NCBI GenBank assembly: GCA_032622095.1
Contig: CP136065.1
Location: forward strand, 24,995,141-25,059,140
Direction: 5' to 3'
DNA length: 64,000 bases
Origin: Siphonodentalium dalli
Taxonomy: Eukaryota > Mollusca > Scaphopoda > Gadilida > Siphonodentaliidae
This document shows, piece after piece, positions 53,301-63,032 of the stretch; the stretch's first letter is position 1, and every line of letters starts with the position of its first letter. Under the pieces are notes generated by a model. That model saw nothing but the letters and a program-made list of their open reading frames with translations, did not search any database and was not told the DNA's origin. Position numbers and translations under genes: made by a program.

Positions 53301-53381
53301 GGTACTTTTATGATTCTTTAATCTATAATTTCTTAGGCACTATAATTTTGAATTTGAGCTCGACAGCTCGTTTTTTGAATA
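53301..53381. repeat. Ngaro A1 terminal repeat
   Basis: It starts GGTACTTTTATGATTC and ends CAGCTCGTTTTTTGAATA. It matches the two ends of A2 (59388-59662) but lacks about 190 bp of its middle. Confidence 0.85.
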
Positions 53382-53564
53382 GGCTCCGCCATTTTTGACT
53401 TGGCTCCGCCATTTTGACCTGCAAAACTAATTTGATGTTTTGCAAACACTATGATTGACACAACTAACTAAAGTTTTCATTCATGATTTGAAGTGAAGCC
53501 AAGACTCACTATTTTATTGACTATTTATCCGATTGAATTTTGAACTGAATTTCCGATTATTGAA

Positions 53565-54731
53565 ATGGCAACGGAATCCAACACTCGTAAATCAAGGAGC
53601 AAAAGCAAAATTGACTACAAAATTGCAAATTCGAAGGGTTTCAAATATTCAACACCCAATGACAGTGACAGTGAAAGTGAAACTGAAATTGTGCTGAAGG
53701 GTGAAAGTGATGAGGACATTGACAGTGAAACCGATCTGAAAAAACCAATATTGGTATCTGGCAACTTGAATGCACTTGAGAACACTATGTCAGACTTGAA
53801 ATGTGAATACGAACATTTAGTAACTATGAGAAAGTTGAAAGAGAAAGAAAAGGAAAGAGAAGCCATGGAAGAGAAGGTGCGTGAAGAAAGACGACGACTC
53901 AGAAAGCTGGACTCCGAGCCCAAGAAGAAGAAGACACCTAAAGGTAATTCTAAAACCGTAAAAGACTTAAGAAATGATAAAGAATTGACACGGAGAGCAG
54001 AAGAAATGTTGAAAAAATTGGGACTTTTTAACCAGATTGAAAGTGATGAATCTGACTGTGATAGTGATAACAACACTTCTTCAGATGAAGAGTACATGTA
54101 CGATAATCACAGATTATCAAAGAGAAAGACTCGTTCGGGGCTAGATTCTAAGTTGAAACTCAAAATTCAACACCCTCAGAAATGTCCCCACACCAACCTT
54201 CAAATGGAATTTGTTACAAAGGGAATTGAATTCAATAACCTGACCTTTAATCAATTTGTGGCCGGGGAATTGGAAATTATTAGTAGCACAAAAAATGAAA
54301 CTGAAAAAGCTGGGAGGCTAAACTTGTTAAAGAGATTGTCATACTATTATGAAATCTATGAATGGAAAGCACTTTTGCGATATTACGCAGCTTGGATAAG
54401 GAGAATAGAGTACGGGCAGAACCATTGGAGTGATAACCCTTCAGAAATTGAAGTCCCTCTATTAGCAGGGTCAACGAGACAGCCTAGGGGACCTAAAAAG
54501 CCCTGGCAGGCTAGCTCGCAAAATACTAGGGTGAAGAATACTAGTCCTTCCAATTACAAATGGTTCTGCCCGGACTTTCAGAGACAGAAGTGTGAAGAGT
54601 CTGGCCCTCACACCAAAACTATTTACGATGCGATTCGAACAGTGCATCACTATTGTGCCACCTGCTACAAAAAAGATAATGCACAGTTGCCACACCCAGA
54701 AAGCTCTACGGCCTGTCTGTATTTTAAATGA
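53565..54731 (+). CDS. Ngaro gag-like protein
   Basis: This frame has 388 codons. The N-terminal third is highly charged (Ser/Asp/Glu repeats, then a Lys/Glu-rich coiled-coil stretch, residues about 85-150). The C-terminus has a Cys/His array, CPDFQRQKC, H, HHYCATC, H and C (about 340-388), which resembles the zinc-binding end of DIRS/Ngaro ORF1. The frame ends in TGA at 54729-54731, and the RT frame continues in the same register directly after it. Confidence 0.88.
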   Translation: MATESNTRKSRSKSKIDYKIANSKGFKYSTPNDSDSESETEIVLKGESDEDIDSETDLKKPILVSGNLNALENTMSDLKCEYEHLVTMRKLKEKEKEREAMEEKVREERRRLRKLDSEPKKKKTPKGNSKTVKDLRNDKELTRRAEEMLKKLGLFNQIESDESDCDSDNNTSSDEEYMYDNHRLSKRKTRSGLDSKLKLKIQHPQKCPHTNLQMEFVTKGIEFNNLTFNQFVAGELEIISSTKNETEKAGRLNLLKRLSYYYEIYEWKALLRYYAAWIRRIEYGQNHWSDNPSEIEVPLLAGSTRQPRGPKKPWQASSQNTRVKNTSPSNYKWFCPDFQRQKCEESGPHTKTIYDAIRTVHHYCATCYKKDNAQLPHPESSTACLYFK

Positions 54732-56852
54732 CATGATTACCCGATTGTCGTCTCTGATTCTTCTAAGCCCAATTTAGGGGGCGGGGTTTCACAGAATATA
54801 CCAGTACAACCTTTAAATGTATCAGATTTTGAATTGTATTCGGTGATTCATGGAACATCAACCAATTTGGATTCTGAATTAAATGAGGTTAGCTGGGAAA
54901 GTGACCCAGAATTTGACTGGGGCCCGCTCAAGAAAGACATTGAAGAAAATAATCAATCTGAGTCGACTTCAATGGCAACTCTTAATTGGGAGGTTCCAGT
55001 GGTTCAGGGAGTCTGTGGCCCGCCCTTTGAAATTTTGGACTGGAATCAGGTCGACATTCCAAAATATTCACAAACACATTGTTCTTTGCCTCAAAATTCA
55101 GATGTTTGTCATGTCAGTTCATTGCAGGAACTGAATTTTGAATTACTGTCGCCCTCAGCAAAATTTTATGTTGAAGCAAATCAAGTAATATCTTCATCTG
55201 GTATTGCAAACTTTCTAAATTGTAAGATTCCAATATATTCCAAACTAAATATTCCTTACATTAGAAACCAGTTAGTGGACTACTACGACAAACAATTAAT
55301 TGAATTTTTACAGTATGGTTTCCCCATAAATGTTGATAACTATAATTTTCAACAACAGAAACACATCTTTCGTAATCATAGAGGAGCCCTACAATACCCA
55401 GAAATTGTAGCCCAATACATAGATAAAGAGATAACGAATGGTTCCGTCGTAGGCCCTTTTCAAGAGAACCCTTTCTCAAAAGAAATTCGCATTTCACCCT
55501 TGAACACAGTTCCCAAAAGAGATACAGAGGATAGAAGAATTATATTTGATCTGAGCTTCCCCCAAAACAATTCAATTAATGAACTTATTGCAGATGAAGA
55601 ATACTTTGGTCAGTCTACCAAAGTAGCCTACCCTTCAGTGGATAACCTGGTAGATCTTGTGAAGAATTTTGGTAAAGGATGCCTTCTTTATAAACGGGAT
55701 CTTCGTAAAGCATACAGACAAATTTTTCTGGATCCCGCAGACGTTCATTACATGGGTTTTATCTGGGAGAAACAGTTATATTTTGACACGGCACTGCCCA
55801 TGGGATTAAAATCTTCTGCCTATATCTTCCAAAGGGTTTCCTCTATGATTCCGTTTATGATGCATAAGAAAAGATATTTTCTTCTGAATTATCTAGATGA
55901 TTTTGCTGGAGCCGATTCCATTCAGAATGCTAATTTAGCCTTTAATTATTTGATGAAACTTCTGAAGAACTGCGGTCTGAAAGAGTCTGTTGAGAAAGCT
56001 TGTGCCCCCAATACAACAATGCTCTTTCTTGGAATAAAGTTTGACACTATTGCCCTTACATTGAGTATTGATGAAGACAGAATAGAAGAAATTTTAAGCT
56101 TAGTTAATATTTGGATGAGTAAGAAAAGGGCCTCGATTAAAGAATTACAGTCTTTATTGGGTAAACTCCACTTTGTTAGTCAGTGTATTAGGCCAGGGCG
56201 AATTTTCGTTTCTAGGCTGCTAACTTGGTTAAGAGAATGCAATTACAGAACTCCAAATAGGCAATTGGTTATTCCAAACTTCATTCATGCAGATTTATTA
56301 TGGTGGTCAAAATTCCTGAGAGAATTCAATGGGGTGTCGATTATGCAGATGGAACAATGGTCAAAACCAGATGAAGTTTTCTCAACAGACGCCTGTCTTT
56401 CAGGGTGTGGTGGAATCTTTAATACTCAGTTCTTTCATGCCTCTTTCCCATCTTTTATAACAGACAGAGAGTTAGATATCAACTGCCTAGAATTATTAAC
56501 AATTTGCATAGCCTTAAAACTTTGGAGTGGACAGTTACGCGGAAAGAGGGTTAAAATATTCTGTGACAATCAAACTTCAGTCACTGTAATTAATGCAGGA
56601 AGAAGTAGGGACAACTTTTTACTAGATTGTCTTCGTGAAATTTGTTATTTGGCAGCACAAAATGAATTTGAAGTAAAAAGTGTTCATCTCAGTAGCAGGG
56701 CTAACAGAGTTTCTGACCTGTTATCGAGATGGGACACTGAGTCAAACGCAGAAGCAAAATTTTATTCAATTATGACAGAAAATGGCCCGACAGAAAGTAT
56801 GTCAGAGATATCAGTTGATCCGGAGCTTTTTAAATTTATAAATAATTGGTAG
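54732..56852 (+). CDS. Ngaro reverse transcriptase / RNase H
   Basis: The open frame begins right after the gag TGA in the same register; the first in-frame ATG is at 54972. RT motifs: RRIIFDLSFPQNNSIN, LYKRDLRKAYRQIFLD, ALPMGLKSSAYIFQ and NYLDDFAGAD (YLDD catalytic site), then LFLGIKFD. The RNase H part has STDACLSGCGG, INCLELLTICIAL, IFCDNQTSVTVIN and RANRVSDLLSR. It copies element RNA into DNA. No aspartic protease is seen, as expected for this group. Confidence 0.94.
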   Translation, partial: HDYPIVVSDSSKPNLGGGVSQNIPVQPLNVSDFELYSVIHGTSTNLDSELNEVSWESDPEFDWGPLKKDIEENNQSESTSMATLNWEVPVVQGVCGPPFEILDWNQVDIPKYSQTHCSLPQNSDVCHVSSLQELNFELLSPSAKFYVEANQVISSSGIANFLNCKIPIYSKLNIPYIRNQLVDYYDKQLIEFLQYGFPINVDNYNFQQQKHIFRNHRGALQYPEIVAQYIDKEITNGSVVGPFQENPFSKEIRISPLNTVPKRDTEDRRIIFDLSFPQNNSINELIADEEYFGQSTKVAYPSVDNLVDLVKNFGKGCLLYKRDLRKAYRQIFLDPADVHYMGFIWEKQLYFDTALPMGLKSSAYIFQRVSSMIPFMMHKKRYFLLNYLDDFAGADSIQNANLAFNYLMKLLKNCGLKESVEKACAPNTTMLFLGIKFDTIALTLSIDEDRIEEILSLVNIWMSKKRASIKELQSLLGKLHFVSQCIRPGRIFVSRLLTWLRECNYRTPNRQLVIPNFIHADLLWWSKFLREFNGVSIMQMEQWSKPDEVFSTDACLSGCGGIFNTQFFHASFPSFITDRELDINCLELLTICIALKLWSGQLRGKRVKIFCDNQTSVTVINAGRSRDNFLLDCLREICYLAAQNEFEVKSVHLSSRANRVSDLLSRWDTESNAEAKFYSIMTENGPTESMSEISVDPELFKFINNW

Positions 56853-56874
56853 TGAATATTCAAAATAATTTCGG

Positions 56875-57891
56875 ATGGCGAGTAATGGGAATTTTGAACA
56901 CTTCCTTGTAGATGCGGAACTGCAGAAATTAAAGGAAGAAACAAGAAAGTCTCACCGATCAGCCTTTGCCGAAGGGACCAAGAAAAATTTGAAAACCCAA
57001 ATTTTAGCCTATCTGCGTTTTTGTATTTATTTTAGCCTAGAGCCCTTACCGGCCTCAGTTCAGACACTCAGTCTGTATGTACAATTTCTTAGTCGTTCAT
57101 TCCAATCTCCGTCAGCCATACAGAATTATCTATCAGGAGTAAAATTTTTGCATGTTTCTCGTGAAGTAAACTTTGATGCCTTTAGTGCATATTATCTGAA
57201 ACTTTTGATGAAATGCATTTCTCGTGAGAACCCACACTGCCCAAAGAGGGCCTTACCAGTAACTCCACAAATATTCAATGAAATGGTAAATTATATTGAT
57301 TTTTCGTCCCCACTGGACGTTACATACTGGTGTTTGTTTTTGTTAGCCTTTTTCCTTATGGCGAGAAAATCTAATCTAGTACCTTCCACTAGATTAGCTA
57401 CAGAGACATCCAAAATTCTTTCTCGCAAAGACATTACATGCCTTAAAGACCAATTGATTGTTACGATTAACTGGACAAAAACTATTCAGTTCGGTCAGAG
57501 AGTGTTGAAGATTCCCATTACTGCCATACCAAAATCAAAATTCTGCCCTGTCAGTGCCTATAAGCATATGATAGCCCAAGTACCTGCACCAAATAATTCA
57601 CCATTGTTTGTTAGAATAGTGCAGGGCAATATAGTACCCATTACATACAAAGAATTTACAGATAAATTTCGTACGCTAATATCATTGACCGGCCGGGATC
57701 CATCTCTCTACTCAACTCACTCCTTTAGACGAGGCGGGGCATCATGTGCCTTTCATACGAAGGTCCCATCTGAGTTAATTCAAATGCATGGAGACTGGAT
57801 TAGCGACGCCTATAAAGTTTACCTCGAGTTCTCTGCAGAAAACAAACTTTCAGTATCCAAACAAATGGCATCTGCACTAAATGACCTATAA
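56875..57891 (+). CDS. Ngaro tyrosine recombinase
   Basis: 338 codons from ATG, 22 bp after the RT stop and in a different frame. It has an N-terminal SAM-like helical region (SVQTLSLYVQFLSR, SAIQNYLSGVKFLH) and a catalytic domain with MARKSNL (Arg), STHSFRRGGAS (HxxR, near residues 282-285), QMHGDW (His) and YKVYLEF (Tyr nucleophile). It would integrate the circular DNA copy by site-specific recombination. All catalytic residues are present. Confidence 0.95.
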   Translation: MASNGNFEHFLVDAELQKLKEETRKSHRSAFAEGTKKNLKTQILAYLRFCIYFSLEPLPASVQTLSLYVQFLSRSFQSPSAIQNYLSGVKFLHVSREVNFDAFSAYYLKLLMKCISRENPHCPKRALPVTPQIFNEMVNYIDFSSPLDVTYWCLFLLAFFLMARKSNLVPSTRLATETSKILSRKDITCLKDQLIVTINWTKTIQFGQRVLKIPITAIPKSKFCPVSAYKHMIAQVPAPNNSPLFVRIVQGNIVPITYKEFTDKFRTLISLTGRDPSLYSTHSFRRGGASCAFHTKVPSELIQMHGDWISDAYKVYLEFSAENKLSVSKQMASALNDL

Positions 57892-57952
57892 AGTAGGGTA
57901 ATAGATTGAAGACAATTTTGCAACAAATTTTTTTTTTTTTTTATTCATTACA

Positions 57953-58471
57953 GGTCAAAGGAAGTCTGTCTATATTTTAGGGGATTCAATCGTTAAATAT
58001 GTTTCGGGATTAGAGGGAACATATCTAGACTGCCAAAGAGGCGCGACTATTGAAAGTCTTTCTAGATACATTTCATACCACACATCTATGTTAGTATCCT
58101 TTGACTGTGTTATAATACATGTGGGCACTAATAACATTCATAAGGACCAGACAATCAATGACATAGAGTCATTATATGGCAACCTCATAGGAATTCTGCA
58201 GCGCCATCAAGTAAAAATTACTATGTCAGCCATTCTCCCTCGACTCTGTGATTATGATACCACTAAAAGCAGAGTGGCCAAGATCAACCAAATGTTACAG
58301 AAACTGTGTCACCGACATAACATTTTATATGGACATTCATATCGTAGATTCTTAGTAAAGGGAGGAAGTCCCGACCGGTCGTTATATGGCAAGAATGATG
58401 GTCTACATCTGAACTTTCTAGGGTCAAATATATTATCAAAGTATTTTATGCAACTGATTAAGCAAATGTGA
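57953..58471 (+). CDS. Ngaro SGNH-family hydrolase
   Basis: SGNH hydrolase blocks are visible: LGDSIVKYV (nucleophile Ser), VIIHVGTNNIHKD (block III Asn), and NDGLHLNFLG (DxxH). The substrate is unknown; such frames occur in some Ngaro and CR1 elements. The coding sequence upstream of the first ATG (58088) is needed for the GDS motif, and its 5' edge has a strong polypyrimidine tract and CAG (57951-57953). It is therefore probably translated from a spliced RNA. Confidence 0.88.
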   Translation, partial: GQRKSVYILGDSIVKYVSGLEGTYLDCQRGATIESLSRYISYHTSMLVSFDCVIIHVGTNNIHKDQTINDIESLYGNLIGILQRHQVKITMSAILPRLCDYDTTKSRVAKINQMLQKLCHRHNILYGHSYRRFLVKGGSPDRSLYGKNDGLHLNFLGSNILSKYFMQLIKQM

Positions 58472-58942
58472 TCCCATTATAATAACAGGATTAAAATTTA
58501 ATGTGTTATAAATACACTCATGCAGGGTAATTGTATGTTCGACAGAACATGATTTTATCAGTACAGTGCCAGATTGTTTTCTTGTTGCCGGGGATGACTC
58601 TTCCTTTCGTTTGAAAGAGCTTCCCAGAGTTGGTCACCCTGAGTCATAAGTTCCGTAAGGGCGAGGGTCGGGGGTCCAACTCGTGCTAGTGACAGAATTT
58701 CTATCTGGCTATTGTAACTGGTAGGAATTGTATATAATTTATTGGATGATTATTTATTAATGTATATGTTATATGATCTTTCATGTAGTGCGAACCAATT
58801 ATCATGAAACCTCTTGAAGTCTTTCATGTAGTGCATATCCACATTACGTTAGTGCAAAGATGGATTCTTGTTACAAGGAGTGCTAAGGTAGGATACAAAA
58901 CTTATTGACCTTCTTTTTCATTTTTGGCTGGCCTTCGGTTTG

Positions 58943-59386
58943 GCGGTGTTCTTGCCAAAAATAATATTTTAATGTCTGATCTTATCAAGCTATTTCGGTT
59001 CGAATATCTATATTCCACATATAAAAGTCATAATTCATTTGTCAGCAAGTTATTTACAATGACACCATTCTCAACATATGAATATGAATCACAATGTCAC
59101 GTGAATATTATATTACTGTGTCTAGGTTATTATTACTACTACTACCAGTTTTCATTGTCGGGTTTCAACACTGATTGTGTAAACGGTATAAGTATAATCA
59201 ATGCCTGTATAAGTCATCAACTTCAATAAGTGTATTGTCTTTGTATTCGGTATTGTCATTGTCAATATAAATTATAATACATCTAACTTCTGATATCGAT
59301 TTTAGGGAGCGTGTAGCTCCCTACTTTTTCGGCAAATAAATCATAATCAGTATATGTTTGTTAAGTCGTTTATTCTCGGGAAGATT
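58943..59386. repeat. Ngaro B1 repeat
   Basis: 444 bp, starts GCGGTGTTCTTGCC and ends TCTCGGGAAGATT. It matches B2 at an offset of 781 bp. Confidence 0.95.
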
Positions 59387-59723
59387 GGGTACTTTTATGA
59401 TTCTTTAATCTTAAAATATTTAATCTTACCAAAATACAAACGATCTTTTCCAAATTCGAGCGATTCACGTGTTTTAGTTTACTTCCGGTGTTACAGGTTG
59501 TATCGCGTGTTTTCATTGGTTGCTAGCGAGAGCGCTGATCCAATAAGATAGCTTGTGGTATCTCTTTGCGCACCTGAATAGCGTACCTGACTACTGTCAA
59601 TTTTGACACTTCTTCGATCACTATAATTTTGAATTTGAGCTCGACAGCTCGTTTTTTGAATACCCACCCGCCCATAGTTTCCCTTACCGGGTATATAGAG
59701 TTGATTTACAACATAGGCTGAGA
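59387..59723. repeat. Ngaro A2 repeat (59388-59662) and junction
   Basis: The start (ggtacttttatgattctt) and end (agctcgacagctcg...gaata) match A1. A middle part of about 190 bp, including 'gattcacgtgttttag', is absent from A1. A further 60 bp separates it from B2. Confidence 0.85.
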
Positions 59724-60167
59724 GCGGTGTTCTTGCCAAAAATAATATTTTAATGTCTGATCTTATCAAGCTATTTCGGTTCGAATATCTATATTCCACA
59801 TATAAAAGTCATAATTCATTTGTCAGCAAGTTATTTACAATGACACCATTCTCAACATATGAATATGAATCACAATGTCACGTGAATATTATATTACTGT
59901 GTCTAGGTTATTATTACTACTACTACCAGTTTTCATTGTCGGGTTTCAACACTGATTGTGTAAACGGTATAAGTATAATCAATGCCTGTATAAGTCATCA
60001 ACTTCAATAAGTGTATTGTCTTTGTATTCGGTATTGTCATTGTCAATATAAATTATAATACATCTAACTTCTGATATCGATTTTAGGGAGCGTGTAGCTC
60101 CCTACTTTTTCGGCAAATAAATCATAATCAGTATATGTTTGTTAAGTCGTTTATTCTCGGGAAGATT
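59724..60167. repeat. Ngaro B2 repeat (3' terminus)
   Basis: It is identical in length to B1 with no difference noticed. The element ends at 60167, where the - strand endonuclease frame of the host element resumes. Confidence 0.95.
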
Positions 60168-60735
60168 TGGAAATATTTCATAGTGGTGTGTTCTTTCAGC
60201 CAAGTTTCGGTGCCAATTATGATGTCAGGCAACGAGCTAGAGAGGAGGTTGGCTAGTTCTGCTCGTTTGTTCATCACACTCTGGAAGTTGACTAGCAGAA
60301 CCCTCAGTTCTTTTGGTACTATTCTATGGTCCTGCTTCGGGGATGAACTATGGATAGGGGGTCCTGGGTCGTTTGGATTAGGCGATCCTAATCAAAGTTG
60401 TATGTAGAGCTGCGATTTGTATCAGAGTCTAAAGAGATACTTGATGAGGTGCTGTCGAAGAGCGTTGTTGAAAACTTTGACATACCACAAGCATAACATG
60501 TCCATGATGTGTCTGGGACTGAGTATGCTTCGTAGACTGGGGTGCACATTCCCATGCACTGCACATGGTACCAGGTATCACAATCGTCAAAGCACAGCGC
60601 TCTCTGGCCCCATTTGGTTGCTTTTCCACAAAGGAAGCAAGGATACTTTGGTTTCCTAGGACCAGGATTCTGTTCGCAGTCTGATGATATCAATATTAGC
60701 ATAGCTGGTAGGTAAAGGAGAAATAACCGTTGCAT
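60168..60735 (-). pseudogene. Non-LTR element: 2A-like leader, PHD finger, start of endonuclease
   Basis: The first 26 codons give a hydrophobic leader ending in SSDCEQNPGP, which fits the 2A consensus DxExNPGP. A Cys/His array follows: CFLCGKATKW, ALCFDDCDTWYHVQC and WTCYACG, a PHD-type finger found in CR1-like elements. A one-base frameshift near 60390 separates it from the endonuclease start, which reads LLVNFQSVMNK and then IIIGTETWL. The Ngaro insertion interrupts just after. Confidence 0.88.
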
Positions 60736-62720
60736 CTTTGTTTTCTTGACTTTTTTCTTCTCAAAGTTTTGTCTGAGATGTCAAAATTGTAGTCAGCAGG
60801 TGAGCTGGTATACATGTAGCTTGGTGACAAGTCCATGCTGCCCAACTCAAAGTGACATACAATGAGACAAACCATCATTTGTACTGTAAATTGGAAGTGT
60901 TCATCTCACCGTAGCATCGACGATATACCGTTGCTGGGATGTTGTTTATGGAAATTATGCCACGAAAATATGGTAGCTTTCCGGCGATATTTGAACGAGT
61001 TGTTTGCGTTCGTATTTCAGCAATCGGGTAAACATGGCTTGTAATAGAAGATATTGATTCAAATACAGACCAATTTTACTGAAATTAAAATCAAGAACAC
61101 TCAATTTGATCCAAAATAAGTTTGAAAAACTTTTCCGAAAAATTTGACAACTTCCTCTTCCGAGCATGCGCTACATAATCACACATGACCTGCTTGCGTA
61201 AGTATCAATCCATCTGCATCAGCAAGCTGGTGATTGAAACAGACATATCTTCGGTATCACCACTTGCAGAGACGTCTGCGTCGTATATTGATCATTTGAT
61301 GTAAGTTTACTTCAAAATTTAATCCAGGATGTGCCAGACCTGATTATAATTTATAAACAAAGACAAATATCATTAGAAATAAGCACAAATATTCATTTCA
61401 CATATAAGAAACTTGAGTGTCGTTATCATATACAATCATTGTACAATATTTTGAACTGATTTCCGATGATTAATTACCATATTATTGTCAAAATATGGTT
61501 TAATTTTTGAGAGGGTCACTTCAGTTTGCAGCGACAATAGGAAATATAAGAAATTCGGAGCGCCATCTGTCGACAGCAATTAACACCCATCCAGGGTACG
61601 AAAATACCTAGTCCAATATTGAGTTAAAAAATGTCAAGCCACCTCTTTGAGTTTGAGTTGTTTATTCATTCAACACATTCAATAGACAAAAAATAACAGA
61701 TTAGTACATAATTATACATTTCAACATAATACATAGTAAATAATAGAATGTAGGAAGTGTGATACCAATGTATTACATATGATATATGGTATTATGGAAG
61801 TAAGGTATGTTGAAGGGGGAATGCTAGAAGTTTACATGTTAAACATGTTAAATATTTTTTTTAATTTTATTTTTTATTTTCCGGTTATCCAGACCTTTCG
61901 TTTATCGTTTTCGCCAGTCTGAGTGAATCCAGACAACCGAACAGCTATGTACACGTTCGATAGTCTGTAAGATTCCGATATGCTCCATGTTACCACCGCT
62001 ATGATACATTCGTCTGGGCTATGTTATGTAATTTGGCGAGTAGCGAGATCAGAGCAAATGTATGACACTAAGTGTGACACTTAGATGTAGCAGAACACTT
62101 TCACTGACCACGAGTGACCAATGAGAAACGAGTAAAGCGCGCAAATGTGCAAATGCGATCGCATTACCGGTATGTGCGGTATACCGCGAGGGTAAGTTTA
62201 TTTTAACTCAGTTCATGCACTCACACAGTCACTCATTTGTAGGTCACAAATGTGTGCCTCGCAGGGATGTGGCGTCAGAGGGTTGAGGGGGTGTATCACC
62301 CCTCCCGACTTCGGTCAAAATTTTCAACAGTTGTTATTTCTAATAGCATACTACAATATTAGTTGGAAATTTCACACCAACAATAGGTTGAAAATGTTCT
62401 TGTAGTTTGATTTTCAAACAGCCGTATGCATAATAATGCATTTGTCTGGAGTTAGACCATGCACTAGATGTTAGGATTTATGCAACTTTCAGGTTAAAAT
62501 ATCTTAATGTTCTCGTACCGTGTATATATAAAAACCATGGTTAATGAGTATATAGGATATTAGGCTGAGCACTGAGGTGCAAGGGTGGTGCAAATAATGG
62601 AACTATGCAAAACCTGTGTTAGGTCTGATTAATCCTCTTTAGCAGAAAACATACAAAATACGTGACAAACTTAAATTGTCCATCTAGGGGGAACCTTTAT
62701 AACACACACAGGAGGCAACA
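60736..62720. other. 5' flank of the non-LTR element and unassigned repeats
   Basis: 60736 to roughly 61150 probably holds the non-LTR 5' UTR. 61645-61760 contains 'ttgtttattcattcaacac' followed by an A-rich run, resembling an interspersed repeat 3' end. No gene was recognised. Confidence 0.4.
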
Positions 62721-63032
62721 CTCCTGTGCATAACTCTCGACCAAAAACTATCTTTCCAAACACACATTAAAAACATCTCAACCAGGGCCAACCAAAGAAT
62801 TGGGCTATATTATAAAGAACGCTCAGGGGCACATCATTCATGGGGACTCAATCCAGCAACTCGGATTAAGCTTTATAAGAAATTCATACGACCAATCATG
62901 GAATATGGGGCCATCATAACCGCCGATTTACCCAAATCTACACTCAATAAACTCCAAGTAATCAAAACCAAAACCTTAAGAATGGCACTCCAAGAAAATA
63001 TTCGAACCCCCATCATGCAGGGCATTACATAA
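62721..63032 (+). pseudogene. Relic of a second non-LTR reverse transcriptase (C-terminal part)
   Basis: An open stretch without an ATG start reads LLCITLDQKLSFQTHIKN, ISTRANQRIGLYYKER, ATRIKLYKKFIRPIMEYGA and LNKLQVIKTKTLRMAL before a TAA. This is the typical region after the polymerase palm of Jockey/RTE-type elements. It is truncated 5'; an 'ataataaagg' end near 63240 may be its 3' terminus. It is unrelated to the broken element at 47-61 kb. Confidence 0.85.

Larger units (their letters stand above)
53301..60167 (+). mobile_element. Ngaro-type tyrosine-recombinase retrotransposon (full length)
   Basis: A 6.87-kb element with split direct repeats in the order A1 - coding - B1 - A2 - B2. 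Its four frames are gag, RT/RNase H, tyrosine recombinase and SGNH hydrolase. This architecture, the YR in place of an integrase, and insertion without target duplication identify the DIRS/Ngaro order. SGNH-type frames have been described in some Ngaro elements. B1 and B2 appear identical over 444 bp, which points to a recent insertion. It sits in the endonuclease frame of the - strand non-LTR element, whose codons rejoin exactly across it. Confidence 0.95.
47048..60735 (-). mobile_element. Non-LTR retrotransposon, CR1/Jockey-like, broken by nested insertions
   Basis: From 5' to 3' on the - strand: N-terminal 2A-like peptide and PHD-type zinc finger (60735-60388), AP endonuclease (to 52142), reverse transcriptase with YADD (50857-50053), and the C-terminal part (47902-47236). 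A short (AAG)n-like tail near 47048-47061 may mark the 3' end. Three insertions split it: 53301-60167, 50866-52133 and 47911-50044. At each break the flanking codons rejoin in frame. The coding sequence is also damaged by an in-frame TGA at 50406-50404 and by single-base frameshifts near 60390, 47740 and 47520. The 5' UTR extends past 60735, limit unknown. Confidence 0.9.

Noticed and set aside
53615-54097. 160-codon - strand frame rich in Ser and Leu
   Set aside because: Antisense shadow of the charged gag region on the + strand.
58924-60010. Two identical ~85-100 codon frames
   Set aside because: They are the B1 and B2 terminal repeats of the Ngaro element; no protein family recognised.
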